A DNA stretch of 64,000 nucleotides from Bdellovibrionales bacterium GWA2_49_15 (GCA_001769855.1 MEPP01000028.1:1-64000), one strand, 5' to 3'; shown: positions 42,785 to 52,809, counted from the first letter of the stretch. Notes: generated from the sequence alone by a model not told the origin. Program-made: numbers and translations.

Positions 42785-43696
42785 TCAGGGAAGGAGATAG
42801 AAATTACAGTTATTATGCTTCATGAGATAATGGGTGGTGCTGCCTAAGGAAAAGTGTCCCAGGAATTGGGAGCGCGGCGAGATCATGACAAGATTCGGCG
42901 CCTGTTCATGCAGCAGTTTATCGAGGCCATAAATATTTTCCTCATTGAGTGTCACATGAACCGTGTGCTCAACCTCGATGCCGTCTTTTTTAAGGCCTGA
43001 CTCCAGCTCTTTTAAAAAAAGCTCGGCCTTTTGCAGTAAGACCTGGGAGGTTTTATTTTGAATTTCCAAAGGACTTGGGGTGAAAGGGAAGGCCTCAAGA
43101 TTCAGTCCGAGAAATTGCACGTCCACCAGACAGATGATGTGGAGCTTTGCTTTTAACCTCTTGATCAGCTTAACCACCTGGCCCAACTGCCTGTCATAGT
43201 TCTGGGTAGGATCGAGAAGGACCGAAACTTTTTTAAACTGATCGTCCTTTTTTCTAACCACCAAAGTTTCTTTATGGAGATTAAAAAAAATCTTTTCGGC
43301 AAAGGTATTAAAAAAGAGCCGGTTGATCTCTCCGTGCTCCGAGGCACCGACAGAGAGCAGCTCAATATCTTCATGGCGCTTCAGACTTTTTACGCCGTCA
43401 GAAATCGCCCCCTCAAACACTTCAAGGTCAAAGTCTTCCTTTGCCAAGGATAATCGCTCCAGCTGCTGCGATATTTTTTCCAGCACCGTGACTTCATATT
43501 TTTTTTGCCAGACTAAATCAGTGGCATAGCTGGTATGAATACTTTCAGGATGAAAGGTCTTATCAATCATAGGCGAGATGGTATCAACAAAAAAAAGCTG
43601 CGGCTTTAAACCCAGCAGCTTCGCCAGATGATAGGAGGTATAAACATTGGCATCCGATGATTCGTACAGATCGGTATTCACAATAAATTTTTTCAT
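42785..43696 (-). CDS. Tandem-domain universal stress protein
   Basis: The 303-residue protein consists of two Usp domains. The first (about 1-145) begins FIVNTDLYESSDANVYTSYH and the second (about 150-303) begins VSVLLDPTQNYDRQLGQVV. The C-terminal part keeps the ATP-binding glycine/serine signature LGHFSLGSTTHYLMKH, matching G-x2-G-x9-G-S/T. These proteins bind ATP and act in stress survival by unknown mechanisms. The gene is monocistronic, with convergent FMN reductase and divergent cytochrome gene. The first domain looks degenerate at the glycine loop. Confidence 0.85.
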   Translation of the reverse strand: MKKFIVNTDLYESSDANVYTSYHLAKLLGLKPQLFFVDTISPMIDKTFHPESIHTSYATDLVWQKKYEVTVLEKISQQLERLSLAKEDFDLEVFEGAISDGVKSLKRHEDIELLSVGASEHGEINRLFFNTFAEKIFFNLHKETLVVRKKDDQFKKVSVLLDPTQNYDRQLGQVVKLIKRLKAKLHIICLVDVQFLGLNLEAFPFTPSPLEIQNKTSQVLLQKAELFLKELESGLKKDGIEVEHTVHVTLNEENIYGLDKLLHEQAPNLVMISPRSQFLGHFSLGSTTHYLMKHNNCNFYLLP

Positions 43697-43900
43697 CTGT
43701 GATTCCCGTTGATGAAGTCTATGTAAAATTTAAGGCCTTTTGGTAGCTTTGCCAGCGATGAGTGCGATAACTGCCAATGATTAAGATCACTGAAAAATGC
43801 TCTTCCCGCTGGCCAATGTCATTGGCAAATCCCTCACATTCCTAAAATCTAGGTGAAAAGTTTTTACTAACAATAAAAGTAACCTAAACAAGGAGTTTGT

Positions 43901-45157
43901 GTGAAAAAAAATTGCAAACGCTTCATGAGTTTGTGTCTCTCCATTCTTTGCCTGGCGGTGTTTATCGCACCACAGGCCCATGCCGTTCCTGCATTCGGGA
44001 GGACAATCGGCGGCAACTGCACGGCCTGTCATGCTACGCCCACCTGGCAGTTAAATGAAATGGGTCTGGAATTTCTAAAAAATGGCCATCGCAGCGAGGC
44101 CCTGGCATTTAAAGCAGACGAAATAAAATGGGACAACTATTTAAGTTTTGTGTGGAAAGGTCGGGCCTACTACACGGAAAATGCCAAACCCCGTTCTCAG
44201 TTTGAGCAGCACTCTTTTTCCATTTACTCCGGTGGCGCACTTTCAGAGCGTTTCTCCTATTTCACCGAGATGTACCTGTCGGAAAATACCGGTGTAACCA
44301 ATAGAACAACGGTGGCCGGATATGGTGGCGATGCCGCTCGTAAAAAACTTGCCGAAGCCTTTTTGCAGTATAACCAACCTCTCGGTGGGAAAAATTTTGT
44401 GGCGGTTCGCGCGGGAGAAATTTTGCCTGAGATGATTCATACCTTTGGTGCCGGCGCACGAAGTATTGAGGATCGGGCCCAGATCTTCAATGTGGCCACT
44501 AACAGTGCAAACCCCTATAAGCCTTTTACCCGATCCCAAGGCCTTGATGTCAAGCTTAATGCGGAAGTCTTAGAGGCAACGGTCGGAGTTGTGGATGGTG
44601 CCGCCACGGGAACAAATGCCATCGACACCAACAATCACAAAGATCTATATGCGGGTCTGCAAGGGAATTTGGACCAGCATGGTTCGGCGGTCGGACTCTT
44701 TGCTTATAGCGGGCTCTTTACCACCTATGCCACCGCTGAGGACCCAAGCTCCGCGCCCGTTTTTGACAATGAGTTTTCGAAAATGCTTGTCCTGGCCCGC
44801 TTCGTCCAGGATAAATTTCGAATTGTTGGGGCGTACATGACGGGTAAGGAAGAGGAAAATATCTCTTCCGCAAAAACCGAAACAAAAAATAAAGGATACT
44901 TTGCCCTGGTCGACTACAACTTTATGGACAGTCTCGGTGTCTTCGCTCGCTATGATATGTTGGACCCTAATAAAGACAACAGTTATAGCGAGACCAAGCT
45001 TCTAACGGTGGGGCTCAACGGGTTGCTCTACATGCATGAGAAAAGCGCGGCCCGCTGGAATCTTGAGCTGAGCGATAAAAAGATTTCGGAAGCATCGGCT
45101 TCGGCCACAGAAACAAAAACGCAGAAGATTTTGGGGCAACTTACCTGGGCAATCTAA
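43901..45157 (+). CDS. Outer-membrane barrel with single haem-binding motif
   Basis: A GTG start at 43901 follows AAGGAG by five bases. The 418-residue protein has a signal peptide (residues about 1-28, ending PQAHA), a haem c motif NCTACH (about 39-44) at the start of the mature region, and then a long series of amphipathic strands (for example SFSIYSGGALSERFSYFTEM, LGVFARYDML, LLTVGLNGLLYM) ending in LGQLTWAI. It thus looks like a one-haem c-type cytochrome joined to a porin-like barrel and may move electrons or bind metal at the outer membrane. The haem motif and export are certain by eye; the barrel is inferred. Confidence 0.7.
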   Translation: MKKNCKRFMSLCLSILCLAVFIAPQAHAVPAFGRTIGGNCTACHATPTWQLNEMGLEFLKNGHRSEALAFKADEIKWDNYLSFVWKGRAYYTENAKPRSQFEQHSFSIYSGGALSERFSYFTEMYLSENTGVTNRTTVAGYGGDAARKKLAEAFLQYNQPLGGKNFVAVRAGEILPEMIHTFGAGARSIEDRAQIFNVATNSANPYKPFTRSQGLDVKLNAEVLEATVGVVDGAATGTNAIDTNNHKDLYAGLQGNLDQHGSAVGLFAYSGLFTTYATAEDPSSAPVFDNEFSKMLVLARFVQDKFRIVGAYMTGKEEENISSAKTETKNKGYFALVDYNFMDSLGVFARYDMLDPNKDNSYSETKLLTVGLNGLLYMHEKSAARWNLELSDKKISEASASATETKTQKILGQLTWAI

Positions 45158-45164
45158 CGAAAAT

Positions 45165-45196
45165 AAGTCGTGGCCAATTCAACCTGGCCACGACTT
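45165..45196. terminator. Bidirectional hairpin terminator
   Basis: AAGTCGTGGCCA (45165-45176) pairs perfectly with TGGCCACGACTT (45185-45196) over an eight-base loop, between the converging cytochrome-barrel and htpX stops. The minus side is followed by TATTTTCG and the plus side by TATC, so it serves htpX more strongly. Confidence 0.7.
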
Positions 45197-45204
45197 TATC
45201 ACAG

Positions 45205-46119
45205 TTATCTTTTCGCAAACTCATTGGTCATAAGGGCGCTGATCCGACGATCAAGATCAGGGTGGGTTGAGATCCATTTCATGAAATTCCCGCGGGAAGA
45301 AATCTGCAAGGTCTGCATACCTGAGGTGGCATCCTGGACCTGCTCGGTAATGGGATAGGTTTGTTTCAGACGCTGTAAGGCCGCGATCATTTTCTCCTTC
45401 CCGGCCAAACGGGCGCCGCCGGCATCGGCGCGAAACTCTCGATAGCGGGAAAACCAGGACACTAAAGGTAGCGCCATCAGGCCAAAGATCATCTCAAAGA
45501 CGTGCACCATGATAATCTGCATGAAACCACCGCCAAAAGAGCTGCGATTGTCGTCATCTCTGTCTCCTCTCATGGCATTGGAGAGCGCGAAGGCGGCCAC
45601 GCGTGAGAGGAACATCACAAACGCGTTGACCACACCTTGAATCAAGGTCATGGTGATCATGTCGCCGTTGGTGATATGGGTAATCTCATGGGCGATAACA
45701 CCCTCAACCTCATCCTGATTCATCCTCTGCAGGAGTCCGGTGGACACTGCCACCAACGCACTATTTTTAGTCGCTCCCGTGGCAAAGGCATTGACGTCAG
45801 GGCTTTCGTACACCCCTACCTCCGGCATTTTCTCAATTCCGCCCTTTTTCGCCAGACGATGCACCATTGAGACCAGCTGGTCGTAGGGCCCGCGCTCCTT
45901 GATCACCTGGACGCGCATAAACATCTTGGCCATGAACTTGGAGAGCAAGAGGGAGATGAACGCTCCGCCCATACCCCAAAAGAGGCAGAAGATCATGAGT
46001 GACTGATAGTTAATTCCGTAAGGGCCACCGTAGCGACCGATGCCAAGGAAAGAGGCCACAATGGAAAGAGTCAACATTACTAAAATGTTGACGAAAAAGA
46101 ATAGAATCCAACGTTTCAT
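45205..46119 (-). CDS. htpX: Membrane zinc metalloprotease HtpX
   Basis: The 304-residue protein has four transmembrane segments (about 4-24, 32-56, 150-175 and 185-215), the zinc motif HEITH (about 140-144) with the distal Glu in FRADAGGARLAG, and the GVY-like start ESPDVNAFATG common to M48B. It is a full-length HtpX and degrades misfolded membrane proteins under heat or envelope stress, alongside FtsH. The ATG is preceded by TAGGAG. It is monocistronic. Given its length and complete catalytic motif, the call is firm. Confidence 0.95.
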   Translation of the reverse strand: MKRWILFFFVNILVMLTLSIVASFLGIGRYGGPYGINYQSLMIFCLFWGMGGAFISLLLSKFMAKMFMRVQVIKERGPYDQLVSMVHRLAKKGGIEKMPEVGVYESPDVNAFATGATKNSALVAVSTGLLQRMNQDEVEGVIAHEITHITNGDMITMTLIQGVVNAFVMFLSRVAAFALSNAMRGDRDDDNRSSFGGGFMQIIMVHVFEMIFGLMALPLVSWFSRYREFRADAGGARLAGKEKMIAALQRLKQTYPITEQVQDATSGMQTLQISSRGNFMKWISTHPDLDRRISALMTNEFAKR

Positions 46120-46247
46120 AGCAGACTCCTAAATAAGGGAAATACTTTTATAAATTTGGTAACACATTAATCTAAGTCAAGGTCATTCTAGGGATTTTTC
46201 TTAAGCAAAGTCCATTATTTACCGAAGAATTTACAAAGACTTTACCA

Positions 46248-47537
46248 ATGGTTCTATCTATGTTGAAGAGAAAACGAAGCATTCTCGAAACTGGGTGGCA
46301 GGTTTGCCTGTTTTTTGCGGTGATCTTCACCTCAATTGAAGCCCCTTACTCACTGGCGGTTAAATCCCGCATCCACGAGTGGCAGCTCTGGGTTGATGGA
46401 GTCATCAGCTTATTGTTCATGGCCGACTTGTTCTATTATTTGATTCAAGAAAAAAAACGGCGCAAAGACGATAAACCCCAAACTCTCACGACTAACATCA
46501 AGCATTATGCGAACTTACTGCTCAACTTTATCTCCTCCATTCCCTTCGATATTGTGATTGCTATCTTTGGCCTAAATTCTCTGCACCTGCTACGACTCAT
46601 TCGCCTCTTTCGACTTATTCGCTTACCCCATATCTTTCACTCAGTGGGCGATCTGGCGGTTATTCCAGGGTGGTTCAAGGCGCTCATGGCGCTGGTTGGT
46701 GCGAGCATCGGTACCCACATCTTCGCCTGCTTGTGGATGATGGTTTACCCTAATCCGGGCGACATGAGTGAAATCGATTACTACATTCGATCGCTTTATT
46801 ATGTCGTGACGACACTTTCTACTGTCGGTTATGGGGACATTACACCCAACACCACGGGGGGCCGCCTTCTGGCCATGGTCACGATGATGATCGGGGTGGG
46901 TATTTTTGGTATCATTATCGGCAACATCACCCGCTATTTCAGCGAGGCCGATCGCTACAAGGAACAAAATAGAGAGAAGATTCAAGATCTCACTAACTTT
47001 ATGCGCCACTATGAAGTGCCAGATCACATTCAAGAAGTTGCCTTGGATTATTATGGCCATCTCCTGACCGAGCGGCTGTCAGACAATGACGATAAAATCA
47101 TTGCCGAGCTGCCGGCATCGCTGCAGGAAGAGATGCGCGCCTATATGAATGTGAAGCTGATTGGCGGGCTGTCTATTTTTCAAAACTGCACTCCCGAATG
47201 TCTCAAAACCGTGGCCCAGGCACTGGAGCAGAAGTATTTTTCCCCCGGCCAGCAAGTCATCAACAAAGGGGAAATCGGCCACGAGATGTACATAATCGGT
47301 CATGGCTCTGTGAACGTAACACTGGACCAAGTGACGATGCTGGCGAACTTGGGCAAGGGACATTTTTTTGGTGAGTCGGCCCTACTGGAAGAGGCGCCAA
47401 GAAATGCTCACGTGGTGGCGTCGGAATATTGCGATCTCTACAAATTAGATAAAGACGATTTTATTAATATCATCAAGAAATATCCCGAGCTCTACCGCAA
47501 TATTGAGGCCATCATGCAGAAGCGAAAACCTCGCTAG
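46248..47537 (+). CDS. Voltage-sensor K+ channel with cyclic-nucleotide-type domain
   Basis: The 429-residue protein has six transmembrane segments. S4 is the arginine-spaced LLRLIRLFRLIRLP (about residues 113-126). The pore has TTLSTVGYGDI (about 191-201), a canonical K+ selectivity filter. A C-linker (about 235-290) is followed by a cyclic-nucleotide-binding fold with GHFFGESALLEEAPRNAHVVA (about 370-390). The phosphate-binding Arg is present in the loop (PRN). The arrangement is that of HCN/AKT-like channels. No clear ribosome site; an alternative ATG is 12 bases further. It is a membrane transporter with regulated gating by inference. Confidence 0.85.
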   Translation: MVLSMLKRKRSILETGWQVCLFFAVIFTSIEAPYSLAVKSRIHEWQLWVDGVISLLFMADLFYYLIQEKKRRKDDKPQTLTTNIKHYANLLLNFISSIPFDIVIAIFGLNSLHLLRLIRLFRLIRLPHIFHSVGDLAVIPGWFKALMALVGASIGTHIFACLWMMVYPNPGDMSEIDYYIRSLYYVVTTLSTVGYGDITPNTTGGRLLAMVTMMIGVGIFGIIIGNITRYFSEADRYKEQNREKIQDLTNFMRHYEVPDHIQEVALDYYGHLLTERLSDNDDKIIAELPASLQEEMRAYMNVKLIGGLSIFQNCTPECLKTVAQALEQKYFSPGQQVINKGEIGHEMYIIGHGSVNVTLDQVTMLANLGKGHFFGESALLEEAPRNAHVVASEYCDLYKLDKDDFINIIKKYPELYRNIEAIMQKRKPR

Positions 47538-48892
47538 CTCAAACCGGCCTTCCTGATCGCATTTAAAACCATATCTTCCCGCGCGCGCGGATCGGCCCAG
47601 CGTTTCTGCGCCTCCATGCTCAGCTTGTGAATGGGATCAAAATAGGTAAAGACCTTGCCCGGCTTGACGTTGGAGGCCAGCCAGACGGAAATTCCATTTT
47701 CCTCATCGTAGTACTCATAGGAGGCCACGTGGCGCTTGCCCCCGCCGCCTGGAAGGTCGCAGACAAAGGTTGGGGTATTGAATCCGGCGGTGGTCCCGCG
47801 GACTGCCTTTTCCAGCTCCACGCCCTCTCGAAGAGTGGTGCGGAAATGCTCACAGCCTGGCACCATGTCGTGCATATAAACATAGTAGGGTTGGATATTG
47901 ATATAGGACACCTTGCGGGTCAGGAGAACCATATCTTCGATCTTGTTATTGACTCCGGTTTGCAGCACACCCTGGTTGCGCACAATCACGCCTTCGGAGA
48001 AGAGGCGCTCCATGGCCCGCTCGGACCACTTGGTGATTTCGGAGGCACAGCTAAAATGGGTGTGAATCATGACCTGCTTGGAATAGCTTCTTCCCAAGGC
48101 GTGAACCTGGAGAAAGGCCTTGACCCAGGCATCATCGGTGATAACTTTCATGGGGAAAACGGCAATCCCCTTGGTGGCGTAGCGAATGCGTCGGATATGG
48201 GGAATATTGAGTAAATTTTCCCCGATATATTTGACCTGCTCGGGCGTCAGCATAAAAGCGTCGCCGCCCGAGATCACCACATCTTCCACGCTGGGCTGTT
48301 TTTTAATATATTCAAAAACCTTATCCCAGTTTTTCTGATTGGCCCCATAGGAATCCTTCTCCACCGTATCCGTCGAGCCGCCGATAATGCGACTGCGGGT
48401 GCAGTAGGAGCAGTAAACCGGGCAGATGGTGGTGGGGAGAAAGAGCACCTTATCCGAATAGCGATGGGTCAGCATGGGCACGGGGGAATCCGCGTCCTCA
48501 TTCAGCGAGTCGGAGAGGTAGTAAGGGTGATCGTGGATGAACTGGCTGCCCAAGGGGAGAAACTGCTTGCGCAGAGGATCGTTATAGGGGTCCTGCCAGT
48601 CAATCAGGGAGAAAATATAGGGCGTGATGCGAATGTTCATGGGGGTGCGCTTTTGCCCGTCGTGAATATCCTTAATCAGGTCCTCATGCACCAGCTTGCC
48701 TAAAACCTTTTCAACCTGCTCGACTTTGCGAATGGAATTTTTGGCCTGCCAGAGATGATCGGCGAACTCGTCGCGGGAGACCTGTCCCCACGCCGGAATC
48801 TTCTTCCAAAAATCATCATCGCGAAAATTGCGATGCTGGAGCTCAGGTATATGAAATTTTGCTTCCGCAAGATTAGTTTTCGCTCTTGACAT
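47534..48892 (-). CDS. Lysine 2,3-aminomutase-like radical SAM enzyme
   Basis: The ATG at 48892 follows GAGGT by six bases; the frame extends to 48937. The 452-residue protein has the radical-SAM cluster motif CPVYCSYC (Cys157, Cys161, Cys164) and the PLP-lysine motif CDLPGGGGK (about 378-386), plus the conserved Asp that binds lysine in this family. It would convert L-lysine to beta-lysine. EpmB-type enzymes lack the extended C-terminus, so KamA-type is preferred. Its 3' end overlaps the channel gene by 4 bp. No EF-P modification partner is visible. Confidence 0.85.
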   Translation of the reverse strand: MSRAKTNLAEAKFHIPELQHRNFRDDDFWKKIPAWGQVSRDEFADHLWQAKNSIRKVEQVEKVLGKLVHEDLIKDIHDGQKRTPMNIRITPYIFSLIDWQDPYNDPLRKQFLPLGSQFIHDHPYYLSDSLNEDADSPVPMLTHRYSDKVLFLPTTICPVYCSYCTRSRIIGGSTDTVEKDSYGANQKNWDKVFEYIKKQPSVEDVVISGGDAFMLTPEQVKYIGENLLNIPHIRRIRYATKGIAVFPMKVITDDAWVKAFLQVHALGRSYSKQVMIHTHFSCASEITKWSERAMERLFSEGVIVRNQGVLQTGVNNKIEDMVLLTRKVSYINIQPYYVYMHDMVPGCEHFRTTLREGVELEKAVRGTTAGFNTPTFVCDLPGGGGKRHVASYEYYDEENGISVWLASNVKPGKVFTYFDPIHKLSMEAQKRWADPRAREDMVLNAIRKAGLS

Positions 48893-49076
48893 GGCCGACC
48901 TCTGTAACTGGGTAATAATAAAGGTAATATAACTCAAAAACTAACACCTGTCTAAAAAAGAGGCAGTGCAAATTTGGACCTGCTCCCTGAGAAAGGCACG
49001 AATGCGGGGACTTGGGGCCCTGGCCCGGCCTTTGCAAATACGCTTCATTATTTTGTACTTTTGTGAAGGAGCCCCT

Positions 49077-49883
49077 ATGTCTATAAGCAAGTTTTTACTC
49101 AAAACAGCGATCGTGGCCTTAATCGTTGGTTACTCTCAGGTAAGCTGGTCCTTGGATTTACCCGAGCATGGGGTTTTTAAATCCTATGAAAACTGCCTTA
49201 TGAGCAGTCAGGGCGACCTCTGGGTACGGATGCTGCGCAATTTTTTTCCTGATAAAGGAGAAGTGAAGCTTGTTGAAGAAAGGGCCTTTTTTCAAGGAAT
49301 CGACCGCCCCACAATCGGACGAAACCATATTGATATTAAATATCGCGCCCTGTTTGAGAATGACTTACTGCCTTCGTCAGTCGGTTTGGATTTTCGCTAT
49401 GAACCCAAAGATGGCTCCCTTAAGCTAAGCTTGCGTCGCCATCAGACGGCGCAGCCCATCGAGCTGCAAGAGATCAAAATCCCTTTCTATAAGTATGACG
49501 CGGAAAACACCGAACTTGAGGTTTTAAATCGCTTTGGCGAGGTTCACGAGCACAAAATCCGCCTGGCGAAAAATGCCCAGTCTTATAGCTACGAAAATAG
49601 CGCGCCTGTCACATTTAAAAATAAAAAGACCGAACGCTCACTTTCTGATAGCGCCGGTAATCTCTTTCAATTTGACCGGGCAAAGTTCCTTGCGTGCATC
49701 AAAGGCCAGGCCACCAAGAGCGCCCTCGCCTATTCCATTACCGAGATGGACGGCCATAATGAAAATCGCGCCCAGTATATTCGAACACTCGAGCGTGAGG
49801 CCCGCACCTATCAGCAATTTATTCAAACTCCCCGCGATGAGTATGACTGGGTTCCGGTACAAAGTTCGGCCCGCTCACGCTAG
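49077..49883 (+). CDS. Exported protein of unknown function
   Basis: The ATG at 49077 follows AAGGAG by six bases, and the frame from 48966 is rejected. The 268-residue protein has a signal peptide (residues 1-25, ending QVSWSL). The mature part is charged and beta-rich, with Cys at two places (NCLMSS and LACIKG) but no recognisable motif. It converges on the metalloprotease gene with 4-bp overlap. Exported and monocistronic; function unknown. Confidence 0.6.
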   Translation: MSISKFLLKTAIVALIVGYSQVSWSLDLPEHGVFKSYENCLMSSQGDLWVRMLRNFFPDKGEVKLVEERAFFQGIDRPTIGRNHIDIKYRALFENDLLPSSVGLDFRYEPKDGSLKLSLRRHQTAQPIELQEIKIPFYKYDAENTELEVLNRFGEVHEHKIRLAKNAQSYSYENSAPVTFKNKKTERSLSDSAGNLFQFDRAKFLACIKGQATKSALAYSITEMDGHNENRAQYIRTLEREARTYQQFIQTPRDEYDWVPVQSSARSR

Positions 49884-52009
49884 TCACTCAGCTCTCCCGA
49901 AACTTCCGGACAGCGTAGAACGTCCAAGATTTGGGAAACGTGTCGAGGATAAAGGCGAGCATCCAAAGAGCGACTGGATCGCATGATAGAGTTATGCTCG
50001 CCGAGCAAGCTGTAAGGCCTCTCATCACTGTAATACTCATCCGGCAGCCCCATCTGGTGGAAGACCTCGTGCCTTACCACGGAGAATGGCTCGTCCAAAG
50101 AATAGTTGGAAGAGTCGGCGCGATTTAACGAAGCGGGATTGGCGGCAAATTTTCCATCGATTTCTTTCCGACAGTATTCGGTGACGTTGGTGCGACATTG
50201 TTCCTCCGATTTTCCTGCCGTCACACATTGAACCAGCATATCGGGATGCTCGGTGATGCATTTACTTACGTGCCATTCCTTAACCTTGTCGCAGTTGCCC
50301 CGGTCGCTTGGGGTGCCGGGAATTTCCAGACGATAACAGCGATGGATCTGCACGCTTGGGCTTGGTGGTGGATTTTCACTGGTGGGACGCAGGTTGATCT
50401 CAAACTTGATCTTGGGATTAATCGCCCTCATCTCGGAGTGCATCGGACATGTTTTACTTTGAGTCGGCGGAGTCGCGCTCGACGGGCAGCTATTTTGATT
50501 GGAGGTATTGAGATTGGCCGAGGCCACCGCGCCCACCGAACAGTTGGCCCAGGAATTCATATCTTCCTGCCACAGCCTGAGCTTGCACTCAAGCGCATCG
50601 GGAATGCCGTTGCTATCGCTATCAGGGAGCCCTGTTAAACTCGGCCCCAGAGCAAAATTGACATTTAACTTCACGGTAATCGGGGCCCCGGGCGGATCTT
50701 TGGGGCGACTGAGGCGAAAATAATTTTGACTGCCATTGGGCCAGTCATTAATTTTGCGTCGGGCGACGTCGATCTCATTGTCGGGTAAAGGGCCGCCCGT
50801 AACACCGTTACATTGGGGTTCACGTTGCAAAACCGGCAAGGCGCCAGAGTCGCAGAGCACGGCGCTGGTGAGTCCTCGTTCCGAGGGAGTCATATCCAAA
50901 ATTGTCTGGCGAACGACGTTGGGATAGTTCAGCGCCATGCTGTATATATTCACGCGATCATGGTTGCCCAGGCCAAAGAGCGACAGCTTGTTTTTACAGA
51001 GACGGGCCAGCTCCTCTTTCATGCGGCCCAGGTGGTCCTGCTTCAGGCGTCGGAGGGCGCTTCGATACTCCCGATAGGCCTTTCCCATCATGCTGCTTGC
51101 CGGTTCGCGCGAGGCGGCCTCCAGGGCCTGATTGAATCGATCTTCCAGCCCGCGATAGGGACCCAATGCCGTGCCATCCTCCAGGAAACCTTCGCCTCGG
51201 GTTCTGATCTGCTCCTCTGAGAGAGTGCCGGCGTTGTGAGCACCCATGAGAAAACAAAGAGCGCCACGAAAATCATTATACTTGGGAGCTTTATGGACAA
51301 TCGGCGTGGGACTATTTTCCGTTCCCTGGACGGCATAATTGAAGAGCGCGGGAAACGAGTTATGCAGTCGGTACGAGGTGTGCTGGATAGAGTTACAGGC
51401 AGCACCGCGACCTCCTGTCAGCGATTCGCAGGAATTTTGAGCACTCCCCGCTTCCAAGCGTTCCCCATACATGAGGGCCAGCGCCAGGTTTTTGCCTTGC
51501 AAGGTTGCGTCGATGGCCTCGGCCTTGGCGCTCATCTTGGTTTTTGAGTTGTATTTCTGTTGAATCGCTCTTTGCCATAAGGGTGAATTTTCATCCACGC
51601 ACTCGGGGCGCTCCAGCTCCACCGTCTGGCCCAGGGAGGTGGCCGCCGCCTTGATATTCAGCGCCAGGTACTCGGAGGCGTGGGTGCGTAGACGATAGAG
51701 CACCACGGAGCGCATGGTATTGCTGATAAGCTGACCGACGGGCCGATCGGGGTCGATCGTCTGCCCGCGACAGTAAGCGCTTAAATATTGCTTTTGCGAC
51801 TTGGAATCACAGGCCAGCTGGAGCTGCTGATGGGCCTCGGACTCCGAGGAGGCCAGATAACCATAGCCGCCATAATTTTCGCCGAAGACGGTTCGGTTGA
51901 CACTGCCACTGCCCAGAATGGTATTGGTGCCGTCACTCTCAAATTCAGGAGGATGGGCCAGGGCCACAGGGGCCGCCACGGCAAGAAGCGTGATCAGGAT
52001 TTTGATCAT
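49880..52009 (-). CDS. Secreted HExxH zinc metalloprotease candidate
   Basis: The ATG at 52009 follows GGAGAG and opens a signal peptide (MIKILITLLAVAAPVALA, then HPPEFESDG); the frame extends to 52027. The 709-residue protein has the zinc motif RHEVFHQMGLPDEY near residue 647, then SIMRSS as a Met-turn candidate, so it fits HExxHxxGxxD/H metzincin-like peptidases. A central DSDSNGIPDALE (about 470) looks like a calcium-binding repeat. Many Cys are spread along the chain. It overlaps the upstream secreted gene by 4 bp. Exported proteases of this kind are common in predatory bacteria; the target is unknown. Confidence 0.75.
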   Translation of the reverse strand: MIKILITLLAVAAPVALAHPPEFESDGTNTILGSGSVNRTVFGENYGGYGYLASSESEAHQQLQLACDSKSQKQYLSAYCRGQTIDPDRPVGQLISNTMRSVVLYRLRTHASEYLALNIKAAATSLGQTVELERPECVDENSPLWQRAIQQKYNSKTKMSAKAEAIDATLQGKNLALALMYGERLEAGSAQNSCESLTGGRGAACNSIQHTSYRLHNSFPALFNYAVQGTENSPTPIVHKAPKYNDFRGALCFLMGAHNAGTLSEEQIRTRGEGFLEDGTALGPYRGLEDRFNQALEAASREPASSMMGKAYREYRSALRRLKQDHLGRMKEELARLCKNKLSLFGLGNHDRVNIYSMALNYPNVVRQTILDMTPSERGLTSAVLCDSGALPVLQREPQCNGVTGGPLPDNEIDVARRKINDWPNGSQNYFRLSRPKDPPGAPITVKLNVNFALGPSLTGLPDSDSNGIPDALECKLRLWQEDMNSWANCSVGAVASANLNTSNQNSCPSSATPPTQSKTCPMHSEMRAINPKIKFEINLRPTSENPPPSPSVQIHRCYRLEIPGTPSDRGNCDKVKEWHVSKCITEHPDMLVQCVTAGKSEEQCRTNVTEYCRKEIDGKFAANPASLNRADSSNYSLDEPFSVVRHEVFHQMGLPDEYYSDERPYSLLGEHNSIMRSSRSLDARLYPRHVSQILDVLRCPEVSGELSD

Positions 52010-52809
52010 AAGCTCTCCCCGGCACATAAAAAGAGCTCCATCATAGGGGGGAGATCTTTTTTGAGCTTGATCTGCGCATGGTGGGCCATAACCCCGGAAT
52101 CATAAAAAAGCGGCCCTTGAATTTTGCCGGCGACGGCCAGGGTAAAATCAATCGTCTTTCCTGAGGAAAGGGTCAGATCGCGCTTGGGCGGCGGTTTCTG
52201 ATAGGAAAGTTTCTCCGCATTATTGAGAAAGAAAACCTCCTCAGGATTTTTTGGCAACAGCAGTCGAACTGGGTCATGCCCGATATTTAAAAAGGATACC
52301 AGCAAACCTTTCTTCTCGTTACGAACAGACATCCGCACCGCGCGCTGAGGGGAAAGTTTCGCCTTCACAAAGGCCAGCTCCTGGAAAAAGGCCTGGGAGT
52401 TGGCAAAGGCCCCCTTAAGCTCAAAGGAGGAGACGGCAGTGTCATATTCAACCTGGAGCAGATGACGGGCATGGCGCGCGGAATCTCCCTCGGAGTCGAG
52501 AGCGGGGGCGTTCTTGCTGTTCTTCTCGCTCTGGTAGAGGGCGTGGACGAGTTCCAGAATTTTCTTTGCGCTCTCAGGGTTTAAGGTTCCCTGATAAAAA
52601 CCGCCCTCGCCGGGGCAGGGGCCTCCCTTGGAGGCGATCTGCCAGGCCGTCTTGCCATTGGGGTAGAGTTCAAAACGATCAAACAGGGTGTGCCCGGCCC
52701 CATCTCTGCCGGAAAGAAAGTAGGTAAATCCCCTGACCTCAGAACTATGGCAAGGTGAAAAAACCAATAAAAAATAGACGCCCAAGCACAGAATGGAAAT
52801 TCGCCCCAT
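52006..52809 (-). CDS. Exported partner protein of the metalloprotease
   Basis: The 267-residue protein starts with a signal peptide (MGRISILCLGVYFLLVFSPCHS, with Cys at the end of the signal). The mature part has mixed strands and helices, with DRFELYPNGKTAWQ and two Cys pairs. No family is recognised. Its stop overlaps the protease start as ATGA, so the two are co-translated. It may be an inhibitor, chaperone or surface partner of the protease; this is inference from coupling. Confidence 0.6.
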   Translation of the reverse strand: MGRISILCLGVYFLLVFSPCHSSEVRGFTYFLSGRDGAGHTLFDRFELYPNGKTAWQIASKGGPCPGEGGFYQGTLNPESAKKILELVHALYQSEKNSKNAPALDSEGDSARHARHLLQVEYDTAVSSFELKGAFANSQAFFQELAFVKAKLSPQRAVRMSVRNEKKGLLVSFLNIGHDPVRLLLPKNPEEVFFLNNAEKLSYQKPPPKRDLTLSSGKTIDFTLAVAGKIQGPLFYDSGVMAHHAQIKLKKDLPPMMELFLCAGESL

